NCBI GenBank assembly: GCA_046498185.1
Contig: JAWOBE010000165.1
Coordinates: 1 to 15,722, forward strand
Origin: CAYXDR01 sp046498185
GTDB taxonomy: Bacteria; Desulfobacterota; DSM-4660; Desulfatiglandales; Desulfatiglandaceae
Reading direction: 5' to 3'
DNA: 15,722 bases
Shown here: piece after piece, positions 1 through 6,423 of the stretch
How the letters are laid out: each line of letters starts with the position of its first letter
Numbering within the stretch: the stretch's first letter is position 1
The notes under the pieces: model-generated
The model's database searches: none
The model's input: only the letters and a program-made list of their open reading frames with translations
Told to the model about the DNA's origin: nothing
Position numbers and translations under genes: made by a program

Positions 1-95
1 GAAAGAATCTGAACATTGCATCTAAGCTCCTGTGCTACTCCTGAAAACTGGATCAGAACCAATAAAACCGCCGAATAAAACGCCTTCTTTTTCAT
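1..95 (-). CDS. DUF4835-like secreted protein, N-terminal start only
   Basis: Reading leftward from an ATG at 95, an open frame runs off the window edge. It begins MKKKAFYSAVLLVLIQFSGV and then AQELRCNVQIL: a lysine-rich start, a hydrophobic stretch and an Ala-Gln cleavage-like site, i.e. a Sec signal peptide. The AQEL-x-C-x-V start resembles my memory of Bacteroidota DUF4835 proteins, which commonly sit directly after coaBC. The ATG overlaps the coaBC stop as ATGA, so the two are translationally coupled. Only about 31 codons are present, so the family call rests on the signal peptide, a short match and the gene order. Function of the family is unknown to me. Confidence 0.55.
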   Translation of the reverse strand, partial: MKKKAFYSAVLLVLIQFSGVAQELRCNVQIL

Positions 96-1264
96 CTGCC
101 TTGAATTTCAATAATTTTTTGAACAATATCTCCGGCCACATCTTTTTTGGATTTCAGCTCAAACTCCTCAACCTTCCGGTTTTTATCTATAATCTTTATC
201 TTGTTGGTGTCGAACTGAAATCCGGAACCTTCCTCACCCAACTTATTCAATACGATAAAATCGAGATGTTTATTTTCTAATTTCTGAACTGCATACTCCA
301 TCTCATTATGAGTTTCCAAAGCAAAACCCACCAATAACTGATTTTCTTCCTTCATTGAACCCAGCTCCCGGGCGATATCTTTAGTCGGTTCCAGCTCTAT
401 GGTCCACGTTTCTCTGCTCTTTTTCACCTTCTTATCATACACTCCGGAGGGCTTAAAATCGCTCACGGCAGCCGATAATACGGCGCCATCAGCCTCCGGA
501 AACTTATCTGTTGTCTCCCTGTACATCTCATCGGCTGAGGTAACCCGGATCAGGTTAATATTCGCACCTTTGGTTGTTAAATGGGTTGGACCGGTTATCA
601 GATCCACCTTTGCTCCGCAGGAGGCAAGTGCCTCTGCAATGGCGAACCCCATTTTTCCGGAACTGTAATTGCCAATGAACCTTACCGGATCAATGCCTTC
701 ATAGGTGGGCCCGGCCGTGACGAGATAGCGTTTGCCGGTTAAGGCTTCCTTCGCAGAAAAGTGCTGCTTTATGTTTTCAACAATACGTTCGGGCTCCTCC
801 ATTCTTCCCTTGCCCGAAAGTCCGCTGGCCAGCTCACCGGTAGCTGCCTCAATAATGATATTGCCATAAGACCGGAGTGTTTCGACATTTTTCAGATTGG
901 CCGGGTGTTGATACATATCCAGATCCATAGCAGGAGCCACCATCACATCACATTTGGCCGACATATAGGTGGTAAGCAATAAATTATCTGCGATACCCCC
1001 GGCCATTTTTCCTATTGTGTTGGCTGTAGCGGGAGAAATAATGTAGAGGTCGGCCCAGGAGCCCAAATCCACATGGCTGTTCCATTCCCCATTCTCAGGA
1101 TTAAAAAAATCAACCAGAATGGGATTCCTGGAAAGGGTAGCCATGGTAAGCGGAGTAATAAATTCTTTGGCATATCTTGTCATGACAACCTTCACCTCAG
1201 CGCCTTCTTTCACCAGCAACCTAACAAGCATAGCAGCTTTATAAGCTGCTATGCTACCCTTCAT
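92..1264 (-). CDS. coaBC: CoaBC: phosphopantothenoylcysteine decarboxylase / phosphopantothenate-cysteine ligase, 5' truncated
   Basis: Bifunctional coenzyme A enzyme: the CoaB half joins phosphopantothenate to cysteine (CTP-dependent) and the FMN-bound CoaC half decarboxylates the product to phosphopantetheine. Counting from the ATG at 1264 (390 aa), GSIAAYKAA is at residues 3-11, the CoaC histidine in NSHVDLG is H64, PAMDLDMYQHP (residues 111-121) is the PxMNxxM-type motif, and CoaB starts near residue 177 with TAGPTYEGIDPVRF, NYSSGKMG and GFALETHNE. These wordings are Bacteroidota-like. The family normally has about 10-15 residues (a LKGKKxxLGVT-type strand) before GSIAAYKAA; here the frame runs instead into sequence antisense to another gene. 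The ATG at 1264 lies within or past the join, so the true start is missing. The usual Cys of the ACGDxGxGRM loop is absent (ASGLSGKGRM, residues 146-155). Overlaps the next gene by 4 nt. Confidence 0.93.
   Translation of the reverse strand: MKGSIAAYKAAMLVRLLVKEGAEVKVVMTRYAKEFITPLTMATLSRNPILVDFFNPENGEWNSHVDLGSWADLYIISPATANTIGKMAGGIADNLLLTTYMSAKCDVMVAPAMDLDMYQHPANLKNVETLRSYGNIIIEAATGELASGLSGKGRMEEPERIVENIKQHFSAKEALTGKRYLVTAGPTYEGIDPVRFIGNYSSGKMGFAIAEALASCGAKVDLITGPTHLTTKGANINLIRVTSADEMYRETTDKFPEADGAVLSAAVSDFKPSGVYDKKVKKSRETWTIELEPTKDIARELGSMKEENQLLVGFALETHNEMEYAVQKLENKHLDFIVLNKLGEEGSGFQFDTNKIKIIDKNRKVEEFELKSKKDVAGDIVQKIIEIQGR
1227..1255. repeat. 13-bp perfect hairpin at the left join
   Basis: AGCATAGCAGCTT (1227-1239), a 3-nt loop TAT, and its exact complement AAGCTGCTATGCT (1243-1255). 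It lies inside coaBC codons for the conserved SIAAYKAAM stretch, so it is explained by coding sequence. It ends within a few bases of the point where the coaBC family match stops. Confidence 0.9.
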
Positions 1265-1265
1265 T
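1250..1265. other. Chimeric join: Bacteroidota-like to Desulfobacterota-like sequence
   Basis: To the left, the minus-strand coaBC match stops after the Gly-Ser codons at about 1258. To the right, a plus-strand acyltransferase C-terminus is open from at least 1262. Both genes lack their 5' ends here, base composition shifts from AT-richer to GC-richer, and the phylum signal changes. I place the break between about 1256 and 1262; the exact base cannot be fixed without the parent sequences. Confidence 0.75.
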
Positions 1266-2047
1266 TGCCTCAGCTCGTGGAAACGACAGAATTCATTCAC
1301 CGTTTCTTGAAGTCCCGTGCGGTCCCCACCGCGGCGACACTCTCCGATGTAGAACAAGCATGTAAAGACACCCTTGATTTGCTGATAAGCTGGAAAGTCG
1401 CGACAGCGCTCGAAGACATCGAAGGAGAAGAAAGGTTTTATTTTGTCGATGACGATAAAAAACCAGAACTTGAATATTACAAAAACAGCATCATTCATGC
1501 GACGGTAACGTATGCCTTCGTCGCGGTAAGCCTCCTTTCCAGCGCCAGGGAGGTGCTTGTGACGGCGTCTCTGATAGATGACTATAAATTCATGAAACAT
1601 CTGTTCAGAAATGAATTCATATACTCCGCGGAAGGCGACGATGACCGTGAAGTCGAATCCATCCTCGCCTACTTCACCGCCGAAGGGTTTGTGGAACAGG
1701 ATCCGGAATCCGGGCAATGGCGTTTGACCAGGCTGGGTTATGATATATTGCCCACCTGGGCCGGATTCGCCAAAACGTTTATCGAAGCTTACTGGGTAGC
1801 GGCCAGAACACTCAGCGGTGCGGTAAAGCGGGGGGACGCCGGCCGAGGCGATATCCTCAAAAGGATGCACAACAACGGCATCAGATATTACCGCCTGGGC
1901 ATCGTAAACCACCGTGAGGCAGTCAGCCACCTCTTGTTCAAAAATGCCTCGGCCGCCGTCAGAAACGGAAAGCCTGCCGACAACGCCGATGAAACGTCAG
2001 AGCACCTTTCGGCACTTGCCCACAGGCTCTATGAACTGGTCCACTAG
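1262..2047 (+). CDS. PlsB-like glycerol-3-phosphate acyltransferase, C-terminal part only
   Basis: The frame is open leftward across the join, so no start codon can be assigned; the first credible residues are near 1262. About 261 residues remain. The stretch PELEYYKNSIIH near the middle matches the YYRNNIxH segment that follows the acyltransferase domain of PlsB-type enzymes. The following helical part, with repeated Leu/Val runs and the late segment AKTFIEAYWVAARTL, fits the PlsB C-terminal region. The catalytic HX4D acyltransferase domain is missing, so this piece alone would not be active. PlsB makes lysophosphatidic acid from glycerol-3-phosphate at the inner membrane. The gene is convergent with ppdK, 41 bp apart. 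Family call is moderately sure; it rests on the C-terminal region, which is less conserved than the catalytic domain. Confidence 0.55.
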   Translation, partial: HLPQLVETTEFIHRFLKSRAVPTAATLSDVEQACKDTLDLLISWKVATALEDIEGEERFYFVDDDKKPELEYYKNSIIHATVTYAFVAVSLLSSAREVLVTASLIDDYKFMKHLFRNEFIYSAEGDDDREVESILAYFTAEGFVEQDPESGQWRLTRLGYDILPTWAGFAKTFIEAYWVAARTLSGAVKRGDAGRGDILKRMHNNGIRYYRLGIVNHREAVSHLLFKNASAAVRNGKPADNADETSEHLSALAHRLYELVH

Positions 2048-2064
2048 ACGGGCTGAAGCCGCAG

Positions 2065-2080
2065 GCAGGCGCCCGCCTGG
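2065..2080. terminator. Possible bidirectional terminator hairpin between convergent genes
   Basis: CAGGC-GCCC-GCCTG (2066-2079) lies in the 41-bp gap between the plsB-like stop and the ppdK stop. The stem is GC-rich but short and there is no good T tract on either side, so a terminator role is a guess from position. Confidence 0.3.
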
Positions 2081-2088
2081 ACCTTGCT

Positions 2089-4884
2089 TTATATGAACAC
2101 GTATTCTTCCTCTTTCAGTTTCGCATGAGCCGCGGCGAGCCTTGCGATCGGGACCCTCGGCGGTGAGCACGACACGTAGTTCATGTCTATATGGTGGCAA
2201 AACCTTATCGCATCCGGGTGGCCCCCGTGCTCCCCGCATATGCCGAACTTCATGTCAGGCCTGGTTTTGCGCGCCCACTCGATTGTGATCATCATCAGGC
2301 GCCCGACTCCTTTTATATCCAGCACCTCGAAAGGATTGTGCTGCAGGATGCCCCGCTCCTGGTATAGCGGCAGGAATTTGTTTTCAGCATCCTCCCTTGA
2401 AAAGGAGAATGTCGCCTGAGTCAAATCGTTGGTTCCGAAGGAGATAAACTCGGCCAGCTCGGCGATTCGCCCCGCCCTCATGCATGCACGGACCACCTCC
2501 ACCATGGTTCCGAACCGAAATGGCAGCGCGATTCCGAACTTCTTTTCTACCTCTTTATGGATTTTTTTCACGTAACGGTGAACCCATTTAAGTTCTTCGA
2601 GGGTACAAACCTGTGGGATCATTATCTCCGGGCTGACCTGGCCCCCTTCGGACAAATATTCCGCCGCGGCCTCCAGAATCGCCCGGATCTGCATAGCGTA
2701 TATTTCCGGGTAGGTGATGCCGAGCCGGACGCCCCTGTGACCCAGCATCGGGTTTGTTTCCGCCAGCGCCCGCACCTTCTGGAGCATGGTTTCCTTTGCC
2801 TCGATCATGGTCTCGGCCAGGTGTTGATTTTTCAGCTCATCGAGTGCGTGGGTTATAACCTCCAGGTTCGCCGAGTAACGGTCGTGCAGCTCCGGGTTTA
2901 TCAACTTGAGGGTGTCGGGCAGGTTGGCCATTCCCTGAACGGTTTTGCGCAACTCGCGCAGATGCACGATCTCCCGGACAAGTTCATCTGCGGAAGGCAA
3001 AAATTCGTGAATCGGCGGGTCAAGAAGCCTGACGGTTATGGGGTAGCCTTCCATAATTTTAAAAATTTCCTTGAAATCATCCCTCTGAAACGGCAGCAGA
3101 CGCTCCAGCGCCGATTCCCTTTCCTCCACGGTTTCCGAAAGTATCATCGCCTGAACAATCGGGAGCCGTTCAGGCTGGTTGAACATGCGTTCGGTGCGGC
3201 ACAGTCCGATTCCCACAGCACCGTATTTCCGGGACTTTGCAACAGATTCAGGGGTATCGGCATTCGCCATAACCTTGATCTTGGCGATATCATCGGCCCA
3301 CTCCAGTATCATCAGCAGGTCTTCGACGAATTCAGGCTCGATCGTAGGGATTTTGCCCTGGTAAACATTGCCCGTGGTTCCGTCTATCGTGATCATATCC
3401 CCTTCGCGCAACACGACACCGCCTATCACCGCCTCCCGGGCTGCGGTGTCGATGGAAATTTGCTCGCATCCGGAAACGCAGGGTCTGCCCATGCTTCTGG
3501 CCACCACCGCGGCATGCGAAGTTTTGCCGCCCCTGCTGGTCAATACCCCCTGGGCCGCAAAAAATCCGTGGATGTCGTCCGGTTTTGTCTCCTCCCGCAC
3601 CAATATCACCTTTTCGCCTATCTTGGCTTTGGTTTCTGCGCGATCCGCATCGAAAACCACCCTGCCAGATGCCGCACCTGGAGAGGCGGCAAGGCCATTC
3701 GCCAGGATGTCCGCTGTGTAATTGGGATCCAGCCTCGGGTGTAGGAGCTGAGCAAGCATGTCCGGCTGGATTCTCAAAAGTCCCTCTTCTTCGGAGATCA
3801 AACCCTCATTCACCATGTCTATAGACGATTTGATGAACGCGGCGGCATTCATTTTTGCATTCCTGGTCTGAAGGCAATAAAGTTTTTGTCGTTCTATCGT
3901 GAATTCGAAGTCCTGTACCTCCCGGTAATGATTCTCCAGCGTCCGCCTCAAAGTTTCGAGCTGACGGTAGACATCCGGCATTTGTCTCCTGAGCTGCATT
4001 ATCGGGGAAGGAGTTCTTATGCCGGCCACGACATCCTCACCCTGAGCGTTAACCATGTATTCCCCGTAAAGTCGGTTTTCGCCGCTGGCAGGGTCCCTGG
4101 TGAACGCCACCCCGGTGGCGCAGTCATCACCCATGTTTCCAAACACCATGGTGCAGACGTTCACCGCGGTGCCGTCGGCCATTTCAGGTGTAATATTGAA
4201 CTCCTTGCGGTAATCGACGGCCCTCTTCCCCATCCACGAAGCGAAAACCGCCTCCACCGCCAGATACAATTGCACGTAGGGATCCTGGGGGAACGGTTTT
4301 CCGCTCTCCTTCTCAACGATTGCAAGGAAACGCTCACAGACTTCTTTCATCGCTCCGCCGTCGAGACCAATATCCGCCGAAGCGTTGTTCGCTTTCTTGA
4401 CCTCTTCAAACACATCGTCGAACACCTTGTCTCCCAGCCCGAGTGCGATTGAACCGAAAAGTTGGATAAGACGCCGGTAAAGGTCGTAGGCAAAGCGCTC
4501 GTTTTTCGTATTTTTTATTATCCCCTTGACAGTCCCGTCGTTCAAGCCGAGGTTCAAAATCGTGTCCATCATACCCGGCATCGACATGGCGGCGCCTGAA
4601 CGGACGGACACCAGCAACGGGTTTACCTGGTCGCCGAAACCTTTTCCCGTTTTCTTTTCGAGCTCCTTCATCTGCGCCTGGATCTGGTCGGCGACTTCCT
4701 TTTGAAGACCTTTATCTTTGCGTTTCAGGTATGCCAGGCAGGCCTCGCTGGTTACCACGAAACCCGGAGGAACCGGCAGGCCTATCTGTGTCATGCCGCA
4801 CAAGTTGGCCCCCTTTCCCCCCAGCAATTTCTTGTTGGAAGGATCTCCTTCTTCAAATGAGAAAACAAATTTTTTATTTGCCAT
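2089..4884 (-). CDS. ppdK: Pyruvate, phosphate dikinase
   Basis: Interconverts pyruvate + ATP + phosphate and PEP + AMP + pyrophosphate in the cytoplasm. The protein is 931 aa from the ATG at 4884, in the upper range for the family. N-terminal ATP-grasp domain: GGKGANL near residue 22 and VRSGAAMSMPGMMDT near 94. Swivelling phosphohistidine domain: SRGGKTSHAAVVARSMG, with H457 as phosphate carrier. C-terminal PEP/pyruvate barrel: GLCRTERMF, GTNDLTQATFSFSRED and GICGEHGGHP with the catalytic Cys near 883. All key motifs are intact. An ATG five codons earlier (4899) is possible, but AAAGGGA sits 5-6 nt before 4884, so I prefer that start. The start overlaps the small membrane-protein gene upstream by 11 nt, so translation is probably coupled. 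It is last in a four-gene minus-strand unit. Confidence 0.97.
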   Translation of the reverse strand: MANKKFVFSFEEGDPSNKKLLGGKGANLCGMTQIGLPVPPGFVVTSEACLAYLKRKDKGLQKEVADQIQAQMKELEKKTGKGFGDQVNPLLVSVRSGAAMSMPGMMDTILNLGLNDGTVKGIIKNTKNERFAYDLYRRLIQLFGSIALGLGDKVFDDVFEEVKKANNASADIGLDGGAMKEVCERFLAIVEKESGKPFPQDPYVQLYLAVEAVFASWMGKRAVDYRKEFNITPEMADGTAVNVCTMVFGNMGDDCATGVAFTRDPASGENRLYGEYMVNAQGEDVVAGIRTPSPIMQLRRQMPDVYRQLETLRRTLENHYREVQDFEFTIERQKLYCLQTRNAKMNAAAFIKSSIDMVNEGLISEEEGLLRIQPDMLAQLLHPRLDPNYTADILANGLAASPGAASGRVVFDADRAETKAKIGEKVILVREETKPDDIHGFFAAQGVLTSRGGKTSHAAVVARSMGRPCVSGCEQISIDTAAREAVIGGVVLREGDMITIDGTTGNVYQGKIPTIEPEFVEDLLMILEWADDIAKIKVMANADTPESVAKSRKYGAVGIGLCRTERMFNQPERLPIVQAMILSETVEERESALERLLPFQRDDFKEIFKIMEGYPITVRLLDPPIHEFLPSADELVREIVHLRELRKTVQGMANLPDTLKLINPELHDRYSANLEVITHALDELKNQHLAETMIEAKETMLQKVRALAETNPMLGHRGVRLGITYPEIYAMQIRAILEAAAEYLSEGGQVSPEIMIPQVCTLEELKWVHRYVKKIHKEVEKKFGIALPFRFGTMVEVVRACMRAGRIAELAEFISFGTNDLTQATFSFSREDAENKFLPLYQERGILQHNPFEVLDIKGVGRLMMITIEWARKTRPDMKFGICGEHGGHPDAIRFCHHIDMNYVSCSPPRVPIARLAAAHAKLKEEEYVFI

Positions 4885-5062
4885 AATTTTCCCTTTCATT
4901 TCTTTTTCTCAGGGACTCGAGACAGTAGGCTAGCCCCAGAAGTACAGCCGCAAATCCCAGAACCGCCAGGATGCCTCCGTTCGGAAAGAAAAAACGCGAA
5001 ATTAAAACCGCGAACAACAACGAAAGCACACAGCGAATCAATAACCGCTCCAATGGTCCCAA
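4874..5062 (-). CDS. Small two-helix membrane protein upstream of ppdK
   Basis: 62 aa starting at a TTG. AGGAG lies 8 nt upstream and overlaps the stop codon of the preceding gene. Two hydrophobic helices are visible, about residues 8-26 and 29-49, joined by a short PNGG turn, with a basic C-terminal tail (SLRKRNERENYGK). Its end overlaps the ppdK start by 11 nt and it starts 11 nt after the preceding stop, so it belongs to the operon. I do not recognise the family. With no ATG start the gene call depends on spacing, Shine-Dalgarno and the clear membrane pattern. Confidence 0.65.
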   Translation of the reverse strand: MGPLERLLIRCVLSLLFAVLISRFFFPNGGILAVLGFAAVLLGLAYCLESLRKRNERENYGK

Positions 5063-5073
5063 GGTAAAATCTC

Positions 5074-5403
5074 CTATTCGGGTTTTTTAAAAGGTATAAC
5101 CCGCAACTTTCGGCCACGCCCCGAAGAAGCCGGCTGCTCCTTTTTTTCAGGGGCGGGTTCGGCCGCGGCAGGTGGTGCCTTTACAGGCTCCAGGCGCATC
5201 GGCACACCCCCCATCGTAAAAATCTCGCCATTTATGTAGGCTTCGCGAAGTATCCATGTGACCGTCTGCATCGGCAGCGTGAGCAATAATAATGTCACAT
5301 GGTACCAATCCTTTTTATAATCCGGTTCGATCGACTCGACCCGCGCGAAAACCGCGGGTTTATCCTGGTAATGAACCAGTACGACATCTCCTTCTTTTGC
5401 CAT
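5074..5403 (-). CDS. Conserved hypothetical protein, beta-rich KOW/SH3-like with basic tail
   Basis: 109 aa from the ATG at 5403, with GGAGAGAG about 8-10 nt upstream. An earlier in-frame TTG at 5445, overlapping the fmdB stop, is less likely. The first 75 residues alternate hydrophobic strands (GDVVLVHYQDKPAVFARVES; then WYHVTLLLLTLPMQTVTWIL), which suggests a small beta-barrel such as a KOW or SH3-like fold. Then follow a Pro/Ala/Glu-rich linker and a basic end (SGRGRKLRVIPFKKPE) that could bind nucleic acid or acidic partners. I recall similar uncharacterised proteins in Desulfobacterota. The function is unknown. It lies 38 nt after fmdB and 11 nt before the next gene. Confidence 0.8.
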   Translation of the reverse strand: MAKEGDVVLVHYQDKPAVFARVESIEPDYKKDWYHVTLLLLTLPMQTVTWILREAYINGEIFTMGGVPMRLEPVKAPPAAAEPAPEKKEQPASSGRGRKLRVIPFKKPE

Positions 5404-5441
5404 AATTTCACTCTCTCCGGCTGCTTGAACCGGCTCTCCTT

Positions 5442-5783
5442 TCAATCTCCATCATCAAAAACGCGCCCCGGGTCGCTTCTCAGCCTGTCCAATTTCGATT
5501 CGAATTCACCGCCTAAATCCACCCCCATCCGCTCAGCCCGCTTCTTCGCACCCAACCCGATATTGCGGGTGTCCGAATAAAAACCATCACCCTGCGGCTG
5601 GGCTGGATCAAAGGATTCGAGGCGGTCTCTCTCGGATCTATGGTACGAAGTCCGTGATATCAATCTTTTCAATTCACCGCCTCCGCATGAGGGGCACACG
5701 GCAGCCTCAACATCCCGTCTATTCAGCACCAGGAGCTGAAAATTTCTGCCGCACGACAGGCAACTATATTCATAGATAGGCAT
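5442..5783 (-). CDS. FmdB-family zinc ribbon protein
   Basis: 113 aa. The start MPIYEYSCLSCG with C8-x2-C11 and a second pair C30-x2-C33 (VCPSCGG) is the short zinc ribbon of the FmdB / CxxC_CxxC_SSSS family, often linked to gene regulation but of unproven role. After the ribbon there is a charged tail of about 75 residues ending DRLRSDPGRVFDDGD, longer than in the minimal family members. GGAGG sits 5 nt before the ATG, and a perfect TATAAT is 57-62 nt upstream. It is the first gene of the ppdK unit and so may be a regulator or accessory factor for it; that is inference from position. Confidence 0.9.
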   Translation of the reverse strand: MPIYEYSCLSCGRNFQLLVLNRRDVEAAVCPSCGGGELKRLISRTSYHRSERDRLESFDPAQPQGDGFYSDTRNIGLGAKKRAERMGVDLGGEFESKLDRLRSDPGRVFDDGD

Positions 5784-5839
5784 CCAAACCTCCGGTCACA
5801 ATATCACCTTCCGGTCTCATGGGCCGCTGCATCAAATTC

Positions 5840-5845
5840 ATTATA
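5840..5845 (-). promoter_or_regulatory. Candidate -10 box for the fmdB-ppdK unit
   Basis: The minus strand reads TATAAT here, an exact sigma-70 -10 hexamer, 57 nt upstream of the fmdB ATG, giving a leader of about 50 nt. No good -35 hexamer is found at 16-18 bp, only AT-rich sequence such as ATTCCT, so the promoter may be weak or activator-dependent. Confidence 0.5.
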
Positions 5846-5985
5846 CCGTTTTATGGGAGTTAAGGAATTAGATTTTCTTCAATACCATGAAGGCGTATTT
5901 CAATTTAACAGATGATACAGGATTATTCAAGTCGTCCGTCGTAATCACAATGATGGTGCTTGACTCGAAAAAGCGGTGCCTTTAT

Positions 5986-6190
5986 AAATTGATGGACTTG
6001 TAAAAAGTGAGGACCTCGTAAAAAGTGGAACTTTCTCGTTTTTCGTCATTCCAGCCCCGAATAAACTCGGGATAAACTGCGGCCGGAATCTAGTAGTTTC
6101 AATAACTTCTGGATAGAGGTTTATCCCGATAAAGTCGGGAATCAAGTCCGGGATGACGGCCAGGGGACTTCTTTCGAGGCCATCAAATTT
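5986..6190. mobile_element. MITE-like non-coding inverted-repeat element
   Basis: About 205 bp with no gene. The ends are imperfect inverted repeats: AAATTGATGGACTTGTAAAA at 5986 and, read on the minus strand from 6190, AAATTTGATGGCCTCGAAAG. Inside lies a second inverted pair: CGTCAT at 6044-6049 with ATGACG at 6153-6158, and GGGATAAAC with GTTTATCCC. A second copy of the left end motif (GGACCTCGTAAAAAGTGG) follows about 20 bp in. The layout is that of a small element moved in trans by a transposase elsewhere. Elements of this look recur in Desulfobacterota genomes to my recollection. Confidence 0.65.
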
Positions 6191-6230
6191 GAATCTTGAC
6201 TTTGGAATTTTGAATGCCGTGCAGCGGCAA

Positions 6231-6396
6231 GATCGCGGTTGAAAACCGCTCACACAATTAAAGGACGGATTTTCTGCTGTGGGAGCGATTTGTAATCGCG
6301 ATGTGATTGCGCTGGAGTTGCAATCATAAATCGCGGTAAAAAACCGCTCCCACAGTGGCGGTAAGAATATTTCCAGCGGATTGTATCCGCGATTTT
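6231..6396. repeat. Cluster of REP-like hairpins of the GTGGGAGCG type
   Basis: Four related small palindromes occur within 170 bp. Copy A (6231-6256) has the hairpin GCGGTT-GAA-AACCGC. Copy B (6277-6310) starts CTGTGGGAGCG and has GCGATT-TGT-AATCGC. Copy C (about 6325-6355) is B in inverse orientation, ending CGCTCCCACAG, with GCGGT-TTTTT-ACCGC on the minus strand. Copy D (6374-6396) has GCGGAT-TGT-ATCCGC. B and C form an inverted pair with an 11-bp perfect outer match. The TGTGGGAGCG head followed by a short hairpin is the form of REP sequences served by RAYT transposases. The cluster ends just upstream of the ribosome-binding site of the next gene. Confidence 0.75.
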
Positions 6397-6423
6397 GGAT
6401 GCAGCAGTACAAAGGAGGATAAC

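Noticed and set aside
1..1264. The coaBC region as a natural horizontal transfer into the main genome
   Set aside because: Both genes at the boundary are broken with no mobile-gene or repeat signature, and a second similar joint lies at the other end; a chimeric joint is simpler.
1265..1930. The extra 222 codons at the start of the minus-strand ORF that contains coaBC
   Set aside because: They are antisense to the PlsB-like gene and look like no CoaBC N-terminus; the frame stays open by chance.
1073..2047. A 324-aa plus-strand ORF starting at 1073
   Set aside because: Its first 60 codons are antisense to coaBC, and only the part after the join at about 1260 resembles a real protein. It is a fusion made by the chimera.
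2557..3744. A 395-aa plus-strand ORF opposite ppdK
   Set aside because: Arg/His/Gln-rich translation without motifs, fully antisense to a strongly conserved gene; a shadow frame.
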